Shown: positions 1-6,992 of the stretch, piece by piece
How positions within the stretch are numbered: the first letter of the stretch is position 1
Layout: each line of letters begins with the position of its first letter
DNA from: Flavobacteriaceae bacterium
Lineage (GTDB): Bacteria; Bacteroidota; Bacteroidia; Flavobacteriales; Flavobacteriaceae
Length of the DNA: 13,192 nt
Reading direction: 5' to 3'
Assembly (NCBI GenBank): GCA_008081175.1
Contig: VMCW01000137.1
Span: forward strand, 1-13,192
The notes under the pieces: generated by a model
Seen by the model: only the letters and a program-made list of their open reading frames with translations
Told to the model about the DNA's origin: nothing
Database searches by the model: none
Program-made: the position numbers and the translations under genes

Positions 1-119
1 ATACCCTGAGCACCAAATCGCTCTAAAGCTTTCGTGACTTCAATCAAATTGGGAACATTTCCACCACGTGCGTTTCTCAAGGTGGCTACTTTGTTGATAT
101 TAACACTAAGGGCTGTCAT
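1..119 (-). CDS. pdxJ: Pyridoxine 5'-phosphate synthase, N-terminal fragment (cut by window edge)
   Basis: The first 39 codons are present, reading leftwards from an ATG at 119-117 and running off the left edge. The start of the protein reads MTALSVNINKVATLRNARGG and continues NVPNLIEVTKALERFGAQG. This is the characteristic N-terminus of PdxJ, the TIM-barrel enzyme that condenses 3-amino-1-hydroxyacetone phosphate with 1-deoxy-D-xylulose 5-phosphate to make pyridoxine 5'-phosphate in the cytosol (DXP-dependent vitamin B6 pathway). The SVNINKxATLRNARG stretch, with its early Asn and Arg residues, is strongly conserved in the family. The ATG is preceded by eight A residues and no Shine-Dalgarno sequence, which is normal in Bacteroidota. 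It is divergent from the NAD kinase gene. Only the N-terminus can be judged; the active-site residues further in lie outside the window. Confidence 0.93.
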   Translation of the reverse strand, partial: MTALSVNINKVATLRNARGGNVPNLIEVTKALERFGAQG

Positions 120-243
120 TTTTTTTTGGTAAAAGTATTGTCTTCTTCCCAAATTAAAAAGGGTTTGACAGGACAATCTACTATTTTCTGATCTAGATAC
201 GGGTTCCCGCCAGTTTTGTACCTTTACCCCAAGAACAGCGATC

Positions 244-1125
244 ATGTATATAGCAATTTATAGTGCTTTTTTTTCACCCACCTCATTGGCCCTTGTCAAA
301 AAGGTGATTGAGTATCTCGATACGCATCAGCACAAATTTATTTTGTTAGATCGACTACAAAAACCGTTGGGGGATAATACCAATCAATATAATTATTTCA
401 ATGATGATGCAAAACTTGATGAACCTGTTGATTTTTTATTCTCTATAGGAGGAGACGGTACCCTGTTGCGGTCAATTTCAGTAATTAGGGACACTAAAAT
501 TCCTATACTTGGAATAAACGGGGGACGTCTAGGTTTTTTAACGAGTGTTCAACGCGATACTTTACATGAAGGATTGGATTTGTTTTTTGAGGGAAACTAC
601 TGTTTAATTGAACGCTCCCTTTTAAAAGTAGCAACAGAAAAGTCAATAGAAGCACTTGATGACTTTGGTTACGCTTTAAACGAAATCACGATCAACAGAA
701 AAAATACTACCTCGATGCTCAGTATTGAAACAGAGCTCGATGATGAATTTCTTACAACCTATTGGTCCGATGGTTTGATCATTTCAACTCCCACAGGCTC
801 AACAGGATATTCCTTAAGTAGTGGTGGACCTATAGTCTCCCCTTCAGCAAATTGTGTGATAGTCAACCCTATTTCGCCTCATAATATCAATATGCGTCCT
901 TTAATTGTCCCCGACACTACTACCTTTAAAATTTCAGTTGCCGGCAGAGGAAGTCATTACTTGCTTTCCCTTGATTCCAGAATATTTACTGTAGAAAACG
1001 GAAATAAACTTTTTATTAAAAAAGCATCCTTCAATGCAATTACAGTTCAACTACAAGGTACTTCCTTTTACGACACACTAAGAGGAAAGCTTTTTTGGGG
1101 TCACGACACTAGAAACATACAATAA
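244..1125 (+). CDS. nadK: NAD kinase (ATP-NAD kinase)
   Basis: This 293-residue protein phosphorylates NAD to NADP in the cytosol and so sets the NADPH supply for biosynthesis. The sequence shows the family signatures in order: the GGDGT nucleotide-binding motif at residues 69-73 (context FSIGGDGTLLRS), the NGGRLGFL segment at 92-99, the LNE motif at 145-147 that contacts NAD, and the glycine-rich DGLIISTPTGSTGYSLS segment starting at 176, which forms the second domain's substrate site. The length is normal for bacterial NadK. The ATG at 244 fits the usual short N-terminus (MYIAIYS). The gene is divergent from pdxJ across 124 bp and lies 50 bp upstream of the DUF6089 gene. In many Flavobacteriaceae a CBS-domain gene sits between pdxJ and nadK; none is present here. 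Confidence 0.96.
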   Translation: MYIAIYSAFFSPTSLALVKKVIEYLDTHQHKFILLDRLQKPLGDNTNQYNYFNDDAKLDEPVDFLFSIGGDGTLLRSISVIRDTKIPILGINGGRLGFLTSVQRDTLHEGLDLFFEGNYCLIERSLLKVATEKSIEALDDFGYALNEITINRKNTTSMLSIETELDDEFLTTYWSDGLIISTPTGSTGYSLSSGGPIVSPSANCVIVNPISPHNINMRPLIVPDTTTFKISVAGRGSHYLLSLDSRIFTVENGNKLFIKKASFNAITVQLQGTSFYDTLRGKLFWGHDTRNIQ

Positions 1126-1175
1126 AACTGGCCTTTTTCGGTTATTAAAAAACAGATTTGAAGGTCTAAATATTC

Positions 1176-1883
1176 ATGCTAAAAAAGGTAATTCTTTTCC
1201 TCTTGATGATTGCTGGTGGTTCAGTGACAGCACAATTTCATGAAATTGGCGTTTTTCTAGGGGGGAGTAACTATATTGGAGATGTAGGAACAGATCGCTT
1301 TGTTGATCCCAACCAGCTAGCCTATGGCATACTTTACAAATGGAATATGACCGACAGATATTCTCTGAGAGCGGGATTTACCGCTACTACACTAAGCGAA
1401 AACGAATACGGAAATAGTGATATTAACCGCTTTAGAAGGTCCTTCAAAATAGATAATCCCATACAAGAAGCCCTAGCAGGAATAGAAATAAATTTTACTG
1501 AGTTTAATTTACATGATCCGACAACAATAGTTACCCCCTATCTATTTTATGGACTCAGTTATTTCCGATTCAATCAGTATTACCTTACACCAAATGGTCC
1601 CATAGACCCACCAACCTATACAAACTATGGGAAAGATGAAAAAATCGGTATTCCTTTGATACTTGGGATTAAGATCAATCCAAATCCTTTTTTGGTACTC
1701 GGTCTAGAAATGGGTGCTCGTTACACACTTACCGATAACTTGGACGGTAGTAATCCGCAAAATGAATACGCAGATAATCCCGCTTACAAATTTGGAAATA
1801 TTGGTAATAATGACTGGTATCTTTTTACTGGTTTAACAATTTCATTTACCTTTGGCGATCTTCCGTGTTATTGTAAGGAATAA
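1176..1883 (+). CDS. DUF6089-family outer-membrane beta-barrel-like protein
   Basis: This is a 235-residue exported protein of unknown biochemical role. An N-terminal signal peptide is visible: MLKKVILFLLMIAGGSVTA, with cleavage probably after TA at residue 19. The mature part starts with QFHEIGVFLGGSNYIGDVG, which matches the DUF6089 family of Bacteroidota proteins often found directly before uppS. The rest alternates aromatic, glycine-rich and polar stretches (YGLSYFRFNQYY, LGLEMGARYTLTDNLDG, WYLFTGLTISFTFGD), the pattern expected of a small outer-membrane beta barrel. The protein ends in CYCKE, so it lacks the usual C-terminal aromatic residue. The stop codon TAA abuts the ATG of uppS directly, which implies translational coupling in the same transcript. 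The position next to UppS and BamA suggests an envelope role, but no function is demonstrated by the sequence. Confidence 0.85.
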   Translation: MLKKVILFLLMIAGGSVTAQFHEIGVFLGGSNYIGDVGTDRFVDPNQLAYGILYKWNMTDRYSLRAGFTATTLSENEYGNSDINRFRRSFKIDNPIQEALAGIEINFTEFNLHDPTTIVTPYLFYGLSYFRFNQYYLTPNGPIDPPTYTNYGKDEKIGIPLILGIKINPNPFLVLGLEMGARYTLTDNLDGSNPQNEYADNPAYKFGNIGNNDWYLFTGLTISFTFGDLPCYCKE

Positions 1884-2603
1884 ATGAACAAACAACCAAA
1901 ACATGTAGCTATAATAATGGACGGCAACGGTCGTTGGGCTAAAAAACAAGGCAAAAAACGTGTTTTGGGTCATAGCAAAGGTGCAAAGTCAGTAAGAGAA
2001 ATTGTTGAAGCTGCAGCACGAGAACAAATTGAATTTCTTACCCTATTTGCCTTTTCTACAGACAATTGGAATCGTCCTAAAGAAGAAGTCAACATCTTGA
2101 TGAAGCTCCTTGTAAGCTCTTTAAAAAAAGAATTTAAAAGACTTATAGACAACAACATCAGACTGTGCGCTATAGGGCATCTGAAATCACTGCCTGTGTT
2201 GGTTCAGGAGGAGCTCCTTTTTGTGATTGAAAAAACAAAAGAAAATACAGGAATGGTTCTTACGTTGGCTTTAAACTACGGTGCAAAGGAAGAAATTGTT
2301 GAGGCTGTAAAAGCCATTGCAGATAAAGTTAAAAATAGTATAATTTCCCCCGAAAAAGTTGATGAATCCACTATAATTGAGCATCTTTACACCCGCAATT
2401 TACCCCCGGTAGATTTGCTTATAAGAACCAGTGGTGAAGAACGAATTAGTAACTTTCTTTTGTGGCACATTGCCTACGCAGAGTTGTATTTTACAAAAAC
2501 CTTATGGCCAGACTTCACAAAAGAAGACTTACAACTAGCATTAATCAATTACGGTAAACGAGAAAGAAGATTTGGAAAAACGAGCGAACAACTCACTTTG
2601 TAA
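1884..2603 (+). CDS. uppS: Undecaprenyl diphosphate synthase (cis-isoprenyl transferase)
   Basis: This 239-residue cytosolic or peripheral membrane enzyme adds isopentenyl units in cis to farnesyl diphosphate to give undecaprenyl diphosphate, the carrier lipid for peptidoglycan and surface glycans. Family motifs are intact: HVAIIMDGNGRWA at residues 7-19 with the catalytic Mg-binding Asp at 13, the GHSKGA segment at 29-34, FAFSTDNWNRP at 55-65 and, near the C-terminus, DLLIRTSGEERISNFLLW at 177-194 with the diphosphate-binding Arg residues, followed by IAYAELYF. The length is typical. The ATG immediately follows the stop of the DUF6089 gene (no spacer), and the 3' end overlaps the predicted bamA start by 32 bp, so the three genes are almost certainly co-translated from one mRNA. 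Confidence 0.97.
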   Translation: MNKQPKHVAIIMDGNGRWAKKQGKKRVLGHSKGAKSVREIVEAAAREQIEFLTLFAFSTDNWNRPKEEVNILMKLLVSSLKKEFKRLIDNNIRLCAIGHLKSLPVLVQEELLFVIEKTKENTGMVLTLALNYGAKEEIVEAVKAIADKVKNSIISPEKVDESTIIEHLYTRNLPPVDLLIRTSGEERISNFLLWHIAYAELYFTKTLWPDFTKEDLQLALINYGKRERRFGKTSEQLTL

Positions 2604-5136
2604 ACCTTTTGCAAAAATTTGGTTTTTAGGACTGTTCCTTCTTGTAGGAAATCTTACCCTAGCTCAAACCTCTGATTTTGTAAAAGGAAAAAAGTACATC
2701 TTAGATTCGATTAGTGTTCGAGGAATAAAAACATTCAATGAGCAAACTGTCATTTCCTATAGCGGCTTGAGAAAGGGTCAGGAAATCAATATTCCTGGGG
2801 AGGAAGTAAGTGCTGTTATTAATAAATTATGGGGACTAGACCTGTTTAGTGATATTAATTTTTACATTACCAAAGTTGAAAACAATAAGGTGTCCGTAGA
2901 GATTGACATTGAAGAACTACCCACATTGACTGAGGTTAAAATAAACGGTCTCAAAAAAGGAACAACAGAAACACTTATCAAAGACACCGAACTCACAAAA
3001 GGAAAAAAACTCTCTGAAAGTTTTCTAACCAACACCAAAAATTACATTGAAAACAAGTATCGAAAGGAGGGATTCCTAGACACCAAAGTGGTTCTTAATA
3101 CGATTAAAGACACTGTAGGAAACAATTCCTATAAAATGGTAGTCAATGTAGACAAAGGACCCCGAGTAAAAATCAATGAAATCGCTTTTGAAGGAAACAA
3201 GGTTTTCAAAGAAGGAAAACTCCGATCCAAACTCAAAAAAACAAAAATCAAAAACCCAATCCGTTTTTGGAAAAAATCCAAATACATAGTAAATGATTTT
3301 AAAGAGGATTTGAAAGGATTGATTGACTTCTATAAGGAAGAAGGGTATCGAGATGCGCGTGTACTTCAAGACACCTTGATTAGAAATACAGATGAATCTA
3401 ATACAGTACTATTAAATCTAAAAATTGAAGAAGGAAACAAATACTATTTTGGAGATATTGATTTTATAGGAAATACTGTGTACTCCAATTCAATTTTACA
3501 ACAAGTATTAGGGCTCAAAAAAGGAGATGTTTACAACGGTGTACTTCTCAAAAAGCGTATCGCAGATACGAGTAAACCCGATGCTAGTGACATCACCAAC
3601 CTATATCAAAACAACGGTTATCTCTTTTCCAATATCAATGCTGTGGAAGTCAGTGCAATTGAAGATACCATCAACTTTGAAATTCGTATTACTGAAGGAA
3701 AACTAGCAAACTTCAACAACATTACCGTAAAAGGTAACACCAAAACAAATGATCACGTAATTTACAGAGAACTAAGAACCAAGCCTGGTGAGCTGTATAG
3801 TAAAGACAAGTTGGTGCGAACAGTTCGTGAGTTGGGGCAACTCGGTTTTTTCGATGCAGAACAAATCGATCCTCAAATGGAAAATGTAGATCCAAATTCA
3901 GGTACTATAGATGTAGGATTTAATTTAGTAGAATCTGGTGCAAGTCAAATTGAACTTCAGGGAGGCTATGGTCAGGGTGGTTTTATTGGAACTTTGGGAC
4001 TTTCCTTTAATAACTTCTCTATGAGAAACATCTTTGACAAGACCAAGTACAAACCACTTCCGATGGGAGACGGGCAAACACTAGCCCTTCGATTGCAAGC
4101 GAGCCAATTTTACAACACCTATAGTTTTAATTTTACTGAACCTTGGTTGGGTGGCAAACAGCCCGTGCAATTTTCTACCTCTCTGCAACATACCATACAG
4201 TACCGTTATGACTTCTTTACAGGACTAGCAGACAAAACACAATCTTTTCAAATCAGTGGAGCAACCCTAGGACTGGCAAAAAGACTCCGTGTACCGGATG
4301 ATTTCTTTCAACTATCTCAAGCGATTTCCTATCAGTATTACAATCTTAAAAATTACTACACCGGACTCTTTACTTTTGGAGACGGAGAAGCAAATAACCT
4401 TGCCTACACAGTCAACCTTACGAGAAATAATACCCGTGTTAATCCAATTTTCCCTACAGGGGGGTCCACTTTCAGCATCAGTGCAAAACTAACCCCTCCC
4501 TACTCTCTTTTAAATGGAAAAGATTACTCCAATCTGGGGTCATTACCGGAGTTTCAAGATGAAGAGGGTAATCCTATCGCAGAGAAAATAGACCAAGAAA
4601 AATTCCGATGGTTAGAATTCTACAAAATCAAATTTAACGGTACTTGGTATACACCTATTTACGAAAAATTAACGCTCAAAACCCAAGCAGATTTTGGATT
4701 TATAGGAGCTTATAACCTCTCCAGAGGCAATATACCGTTTGAACGATTTTTCCTTGGAGGAGATGGTATGGTAAATTACGCTCTTGACGGTAGGGAAACT
4801 ATTGCACTGCGCGGTTATCCCAACCAATCTCTTTCCAGCACAGACGGATCTGTAATTTACAATAAGTTTTCATTAGAACTACGCTACCCTATAACCTTAA
4901 AGCCTAGCGCCTCCATATACGCATTAACTTTTTTGGAAGCAGGAAAAGGGTTTAATAGTTTTAGAGAGTTCAACCCCTTTAGCTCAAAACGCTCTGCAGG
5001 AGCAGGTGTTCGCATTTTTATGCCGGCCTTTGGACTTCTTGGTATAGATTTTGGATATGGGTTTGATAATGCTAACTCCAACCTAACAACTCCAAATGGA
5101 TGGGAAACCCATTTTGTCATTGGACAACGATTCTAA
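2572..5136 (+). CDS. bamA: Outer membrane protein assembly factor BamA (non-ATG start)
   Basis: This 854-residue Omp85 protein inserts and folds beta-barrel proteins in the outer membrane. The predicted signal peptide spans residues 1-31 (hydrophobic IWFLGLFLLVGNLTLA, then QTSD). Five POTRA domains can be placed at about 43-115, 117-195, 198-288, 290-376 and 379-454. A 16-strand barrel follows from about 457 to the terminal Phe854 (VIGQRF), the usual outer-membrane sorting end. The loop-6 RGY motif (residues 747-749, LRGYPNQ) matches the conserved VRGF/Y signature. No ATG exists upstream of the signal peptide in this frame. The only good start is TTG at 2572, inside the last codons of uppS (32 bp overlap), because an in-frame TAA at 2542-2544 limits any further extension. 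The two Skp-like genes follow, 67 bp downstream. Confidence 0.96.
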   Translation: MEKRANNSLCKPFAKIWFLGLFLLVGNLTLAQTSDFVKGKKYILDSISVRGIKTFNEQTVISYSGLRKGQEINIPGEEVSAVINKLWGLDLFSDINFYITKVENNKVSVEIDIEELPTLTEVKINGLKKGTTETLIKDTELTKGKKLSESFLTNTKNYIENKYRKEGFLDTKVVLNTIKDTVGNNSYKMVVNVDKGPRVKINEIAFEGNKVFKEGKLRSKLKKTKIKNPIRFWKKSKYIVNDFKEDLKGLIDFYKEEGYRDARVLQDTLIRNTDESNTVLLNLKIEEGNKYYFGDIDFIGNTVYSNSILQQVLGLKKGDVYNGVLLKKRIADTSKPDASDITNLYQNNGYLFSNINAVEVSAIEDTINFEIRITEGKLANFNNITVKGNTKTNDHVIYRELRTKPGELYSKDKLVRTVRELGQLGFFDAEQIDPQMENVDPNSGTIDVGFNLVESGASQIELQGGYGQGGFIGTLGLSFNNFSMRNIFDKTKYKPLPMGDGQTLALRLQASQFYNTYSFNFTEPWLGGKQPVQFSTSLQHTIQYRYDFFTGLADKTQSFQISGATLGLAKRLRVPDDFFQLSQAISYQYYNLKNYYTGLFTFGDGEANNLAYTVNLTRNNTRVNPIFPTGGSTFSISAKLTPPYSLLNGKDYSNLGSLPEFQDEEGNPIAEKIDQEKFRWLEFYKIKFNGTWYTPIYEKLTLKTQADFGFIGAYNLSRGNIPFERFFLGGDGMVNYALDGRETIALRGYPNQSLSSTDGSVIYNKFSLELRYPITLKPSASIYALTFLEAGKGFNSFREFNPFSSKRSAGAGVRIFMPAFGLLGIDFGYGFDNANSNLTTPNGWETHFVIGQRF

Positions 5137-5203
5137 TTAACAGTTGTTTTTTGGAATACAGATTCATATACTAACTAGAAAAACGCAACGTTAATAAGCT
5201 TAG

Positions 5204-5800
5204 ATGAAATTAGGAAAAGCATATCGTCTTTTAATTCTACTGCTGTTTGGCTGTAGCAGTTTGCTGACAGCACAACGTGGAGCTCGTGTGGGTTATGTAG
5301 ACATGAATGTCATCCTTGAAAACATAGAGGAATACTCTAAAGCAAGTGTTCTTTTAGACCAAAACATCGAAAAGTGGAAAAAAGAAATTGAATTAAAAAA
5401 AATTCAGCTCAAACAATACGAAGATCAGCTGAATACGGAACGTATTTTGTTGACTCCAGAACTAATAAAAGACCGTGAACTAGAACTTCAAGATTACGCA
5501 ACTGAAATTGTAAATTTACAGGAGTTGCGTTTCGGTCCCAAAGGGGATTTATTCGTTCAACGATCCAAGCTCATACAACCAGTACAAGACCAGGTATTGA
5601 CCGTTGTCAAACAAATTGCCGAAGAAAAAAAATACGATTTTATTTTTGATCGATCTTCAAGCGTTACTCTGTTATATTCCGCAAAAATTTACGATATTAG
5701 CGACCTAGTAATTAAACGAATTAACAGACAGCAACGTATTCAAAATAGAAAGGATCAACTGGAGAACCTAAAATCAAAAGCCGATTCCTTAAATAATTAA
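5204..5800 (+). CDS. OmpH/Skp-family periplasmic chaperone (first copy)
   Basis: This 198-residue secreted protein of the Skp/OmpH family binds unfolded outer-membrane proteins in the periplasm and hands them to BamA. An N-terminal signal sequence (hydrophobic LLILLLFGCSSLLTA, probable cleavage after residue 23) is followed by VGYVDMNVILENIEEY, the conserved first strand and helix of the family. A long charged helix at about 50-140 (EKWKKEIELKKIQLKQYEDQL and onward) forms the tentacle coiled coil. The return strand is YDFIFDRSSSVTLLYSA, followed by DISDLVIKRIN at about 144-174. A further charged tail of some 24 residues (QQRIQNRKDQLENLKSKADSLNN) extends beyond the usual Skp end. The cysteine in LFGC does not make a good lipobox because Phe sits at the -2 position, so type I cleavage is preferred. 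It lies between bamA and a second, shorter paralogue 14 bp downstream. Confidence 0.9.
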   Translation: MKLGKAYRLLILLLFGCSSLLTAQRGARVGYVDMNVILENIEEYSKASVLLDQNIEKWKKEIELKKIQLKQYEDQLNTERILLTPELIKDRELELQDYATEIVNLQELRFGPKGDLFVQRSKLIQPVQDQVLTVVKQIAEEKKYDFIFDRSSSVTLLYSAKIYDISDLVIKRINRQQRIQNRKDQLENLKSKADSLNN

Positions 5801-5814
5801 TATCCTTTACACTT

Positions 5815-6321
5815 ATGAAACATTTAACTACTCTTATCGTTAGTTTATTCTTATCAGTTGCGCCATTGAGCATGATGGCACAGTCAAAAGTTGCACACAT
5901 AAATACACAACAGTTGATCAGTGAAATGCCCGAGGTAATTGCAGCTCAAAATGAACTTAAAAAACTAGAAGACCAATATGCTAAGGAATTAGAAACTTCA
6001 GCAAAAGAATTTCAAACCAAAGCTCAAAGCTATCAGGGCGATGCCCAAAACCAAACGGACTTAATTAATCAACAACGTCAGGTAGAGCTCCAAGAAATGC
6101 AGCAGCGTATTCAGGAATTCAGAGAAACAGCAGCTCAAGAACTACAAAAGCGTTCTTCAGAAATGATGCGTCCTCTTTATGAAAAAGCACGTGCCTCTAT
6201 AGAAAAAGTAGCTGCAGCACAAGGCTTTGACTATGTGTTGGATTCCAGCCCAGGAGGTAGCGTTATAATGGCTACTGGAAAAGACCTTATGGCAGATGTA
6301 AAATCTGATTTAGGTTTCTAA
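5815..6321 (+). CDS. OmpH/Skp-family periplasmic chaperone (second copy)
   Basis: This 168-residue Skp-like periplasmic chaperone is the paralogue of the gene just upstream. A clear signal peptide (MKHLTTLIVSLFLSVAPLSMMA, cleavage at about residue 22) precedes KVAHINTQQLISEMPE, the family's first strand and helix. An Ala/Gln/Glu-rich coiled coil at about 43-135 contains LEDQYAKELE and QQRQVELQEMQQRIQEF. The chain closes with the conserved FDYVLDSSPGGSVIMATGKDLMADV segment. The length is typical of bacterial Skp. It is the last gene of the plus-strand envelope cluster: a strong terminator follows 21 bp after its stop. In many Flavobacteriaceae glutamate racemase (murI) comes next, but here the following gene is on the opposite strand and unrelated. 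Confidence 0.93.
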   Translation: MKHLTTLIVSLFLSVAPLSMMAQSKVAHINTQQLISEMPEVIAAQNELKKLEDQYAKELETSAKEFQTKAQSYQGDAQNQTDLINQQRQVELQEMQQRIQEFRETAAQELQKRSSEMMRPLYEKARASIEKVAAAQGFDYVLDSSPGGSVIMATGKDLMADVKSDLGF

Positions 6322-6342
6322 AAAGAAAAGTAAGAAAATTTG

Positions 6343-6370
6343 AAAGCCACCCTATTCGGTGGCTTTTTTT
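6343..6370 (+). terminator. Rho-independent terminator after the envelope operon
   Basis: A 9-bp perfect stem, AAAGCCACC (6343-6351) paired with GGTGGCTTT (6358-6366), encloses a 6-base loop, CTATTC. It is followed by a run of T that continues to 6370. This is a textbook intrinsic terminator for the plus-strand cluster ending at 6321. On the minus strand the same hairpin is followed by a T-rich stretch and begins 3 bp after the gamma-carbonic-anhydrase-like gene's stop codon, so it may work in both directions. The T run overlaps the stop codon of that gene. Confidence 0.9.
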
Positions 6371-6881
6371 ATTCCTTAAACCAAGAGGCGTAAAGTAAAT
6401 AATTCTTTGCAATGCGTTCAATTTCATTTTGCTGTAGATGCGGATCTATTTCCTTTATTTTTTTGGCTGGAACTCCTGCAAAAACAGAGCCTTCAGGTAC
6501 AACAGTATTTGGGGGCACCACCGCTCCTGCAGCTATGATACTGTTGCTACCAACCACACAATGATCCATAACTATGCTACCCATACCAATCAAAACATTG
6601 TCGTGTATTGTACAACCGTGAACTATAGCATTGTGCCCTACAGAAACATTATTTCCAATCTGAGTGGCAGCACTTTCGTAAGTACCGTGAATAACTACCC
6701 CATCTTGAATGTTGACTCTGTTTCCTATTCGAATGGCATTGACATCTCCTCTGATGACTGCCTGGTACCAAACCGAAACTTCATCTCCAAGGACTACATC
6801 ACCAATAAGCGATGCATTCTCTGCAAAAAAACAATTTGAACCATAGGATGGGGAAAACCCCCGAACATTTTTTATCAGCAT
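6369..6881 (-). CDS. Gamma-carbonic-anhydrase-like hexapeptide-repeat protein
   Basis: This 170-residue left-handed beta-helix protein belongs to the gamma-carbonic anhydrase / PaaY / YrdA group. The sequence shows repeated hexapeptide turns (SLIGDV, AIRIGN, TQIGNN, NVLIGM, CVVGSN, SVFAGVPA). The metal-binding histidines are in the expected places: H65 in VVIHGTY, then H83 and H88 in VGHNAIVHGC. The trimer-interface RGD is at 44-46 and NIQD at 57-60. The C-terminal helix EIERIAKNYLLYASWFKE is typical. The ATG at 6881-6879 (MLIKNVRGF) matches the family's usual start. The frame stays open to a TTG at 6902, which would add seven residues, but that start is less likely. With the zinc ligands kept, carbonic anhydrase activity is possible, but many members of the group are acyltransferase-like or thioesterase-associated, so the substrate is uncertain. 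The gene is convergent with ompH and divergent from the nfu gene. Confidence 0.92.
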   Translation of the reverse strand: MLIKNVRGFSPSYGSNCFFAENASLIGDVVLGDEVSVWYQAVIRGDVNAIRIGNRVNIQDGVVIHGTYESAATQIGNNVSVGHNAIVHGCTIHDNVLIGMGSIVMDHCVVGSNSIIAAGAVVPPNTVVPEGSVFAGVPAKKIKEIDPHLQQNEIERIAKNYLLYASWFKE

Positions 6882-6963
6882 AGATCGCTTTATTTGCAAC
6901 AATATATAAAAAGATTTTAGTCAAAAAGCGCTCTTGAAGTTAAGATAATCAATGGGCAATAGC

Positions 6964-6971
6964 TATTTTTG
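6964..6971 (+). promoter_or_regulatory. Candidate -7 element (TAnnTTTG) upstream of the nfu gene
   Basis: TATTTTTG matches the Bacteroidota -7 consensus TAnnTTTG exactly and ends 21 bp before the ATG at 6993. This is a sensible spacing for a short 5' leader. No TTG -33 element is seen at the usual 17-23 bp upstream (the nearest, at 6934-6936, is 27 bp away), so the call rests on the -7 box alone. AT-rich DNA produces such matches by chance. Confidence 0.4.
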
Positions 6972-6992
6972 TGAACCGTTTAAGTTTTTGAT

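Noticed and set aside
219..226. TACCTTTA as a possible -7 box for nadK
   Set aside because: It has one mismatch to TAnnTTTG at the final G, and no TTG lies at the expected distance upstream, so it is too weak to list.
3076..3369. 97-codon minus-strand open frame rich in Phe and Tyr inside bamA
   Set aside because: Its composition comes from the Lys/Glu-rich POTRA 2-3 coding strand read backwards; there is no independent support.
5217..5262. Possible lipoprotein signal (LFGC) in the first OmpH-like protein
   Set aside because: Phe at -2 does not fit the lipobox, and a better signal peptidase I site (LLTA before Gln) follows a few residues later.
6438..6839. 133-codon plus-strand open frame opposite the gamma-carbonic-anhydrase-like gene
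   Set aside because: It lies wholly antisense to a gene with strong family motifs, and its translation has no recognisable domain, signal or repeat pattern; it is a shadow of the minus-strand codon structure.
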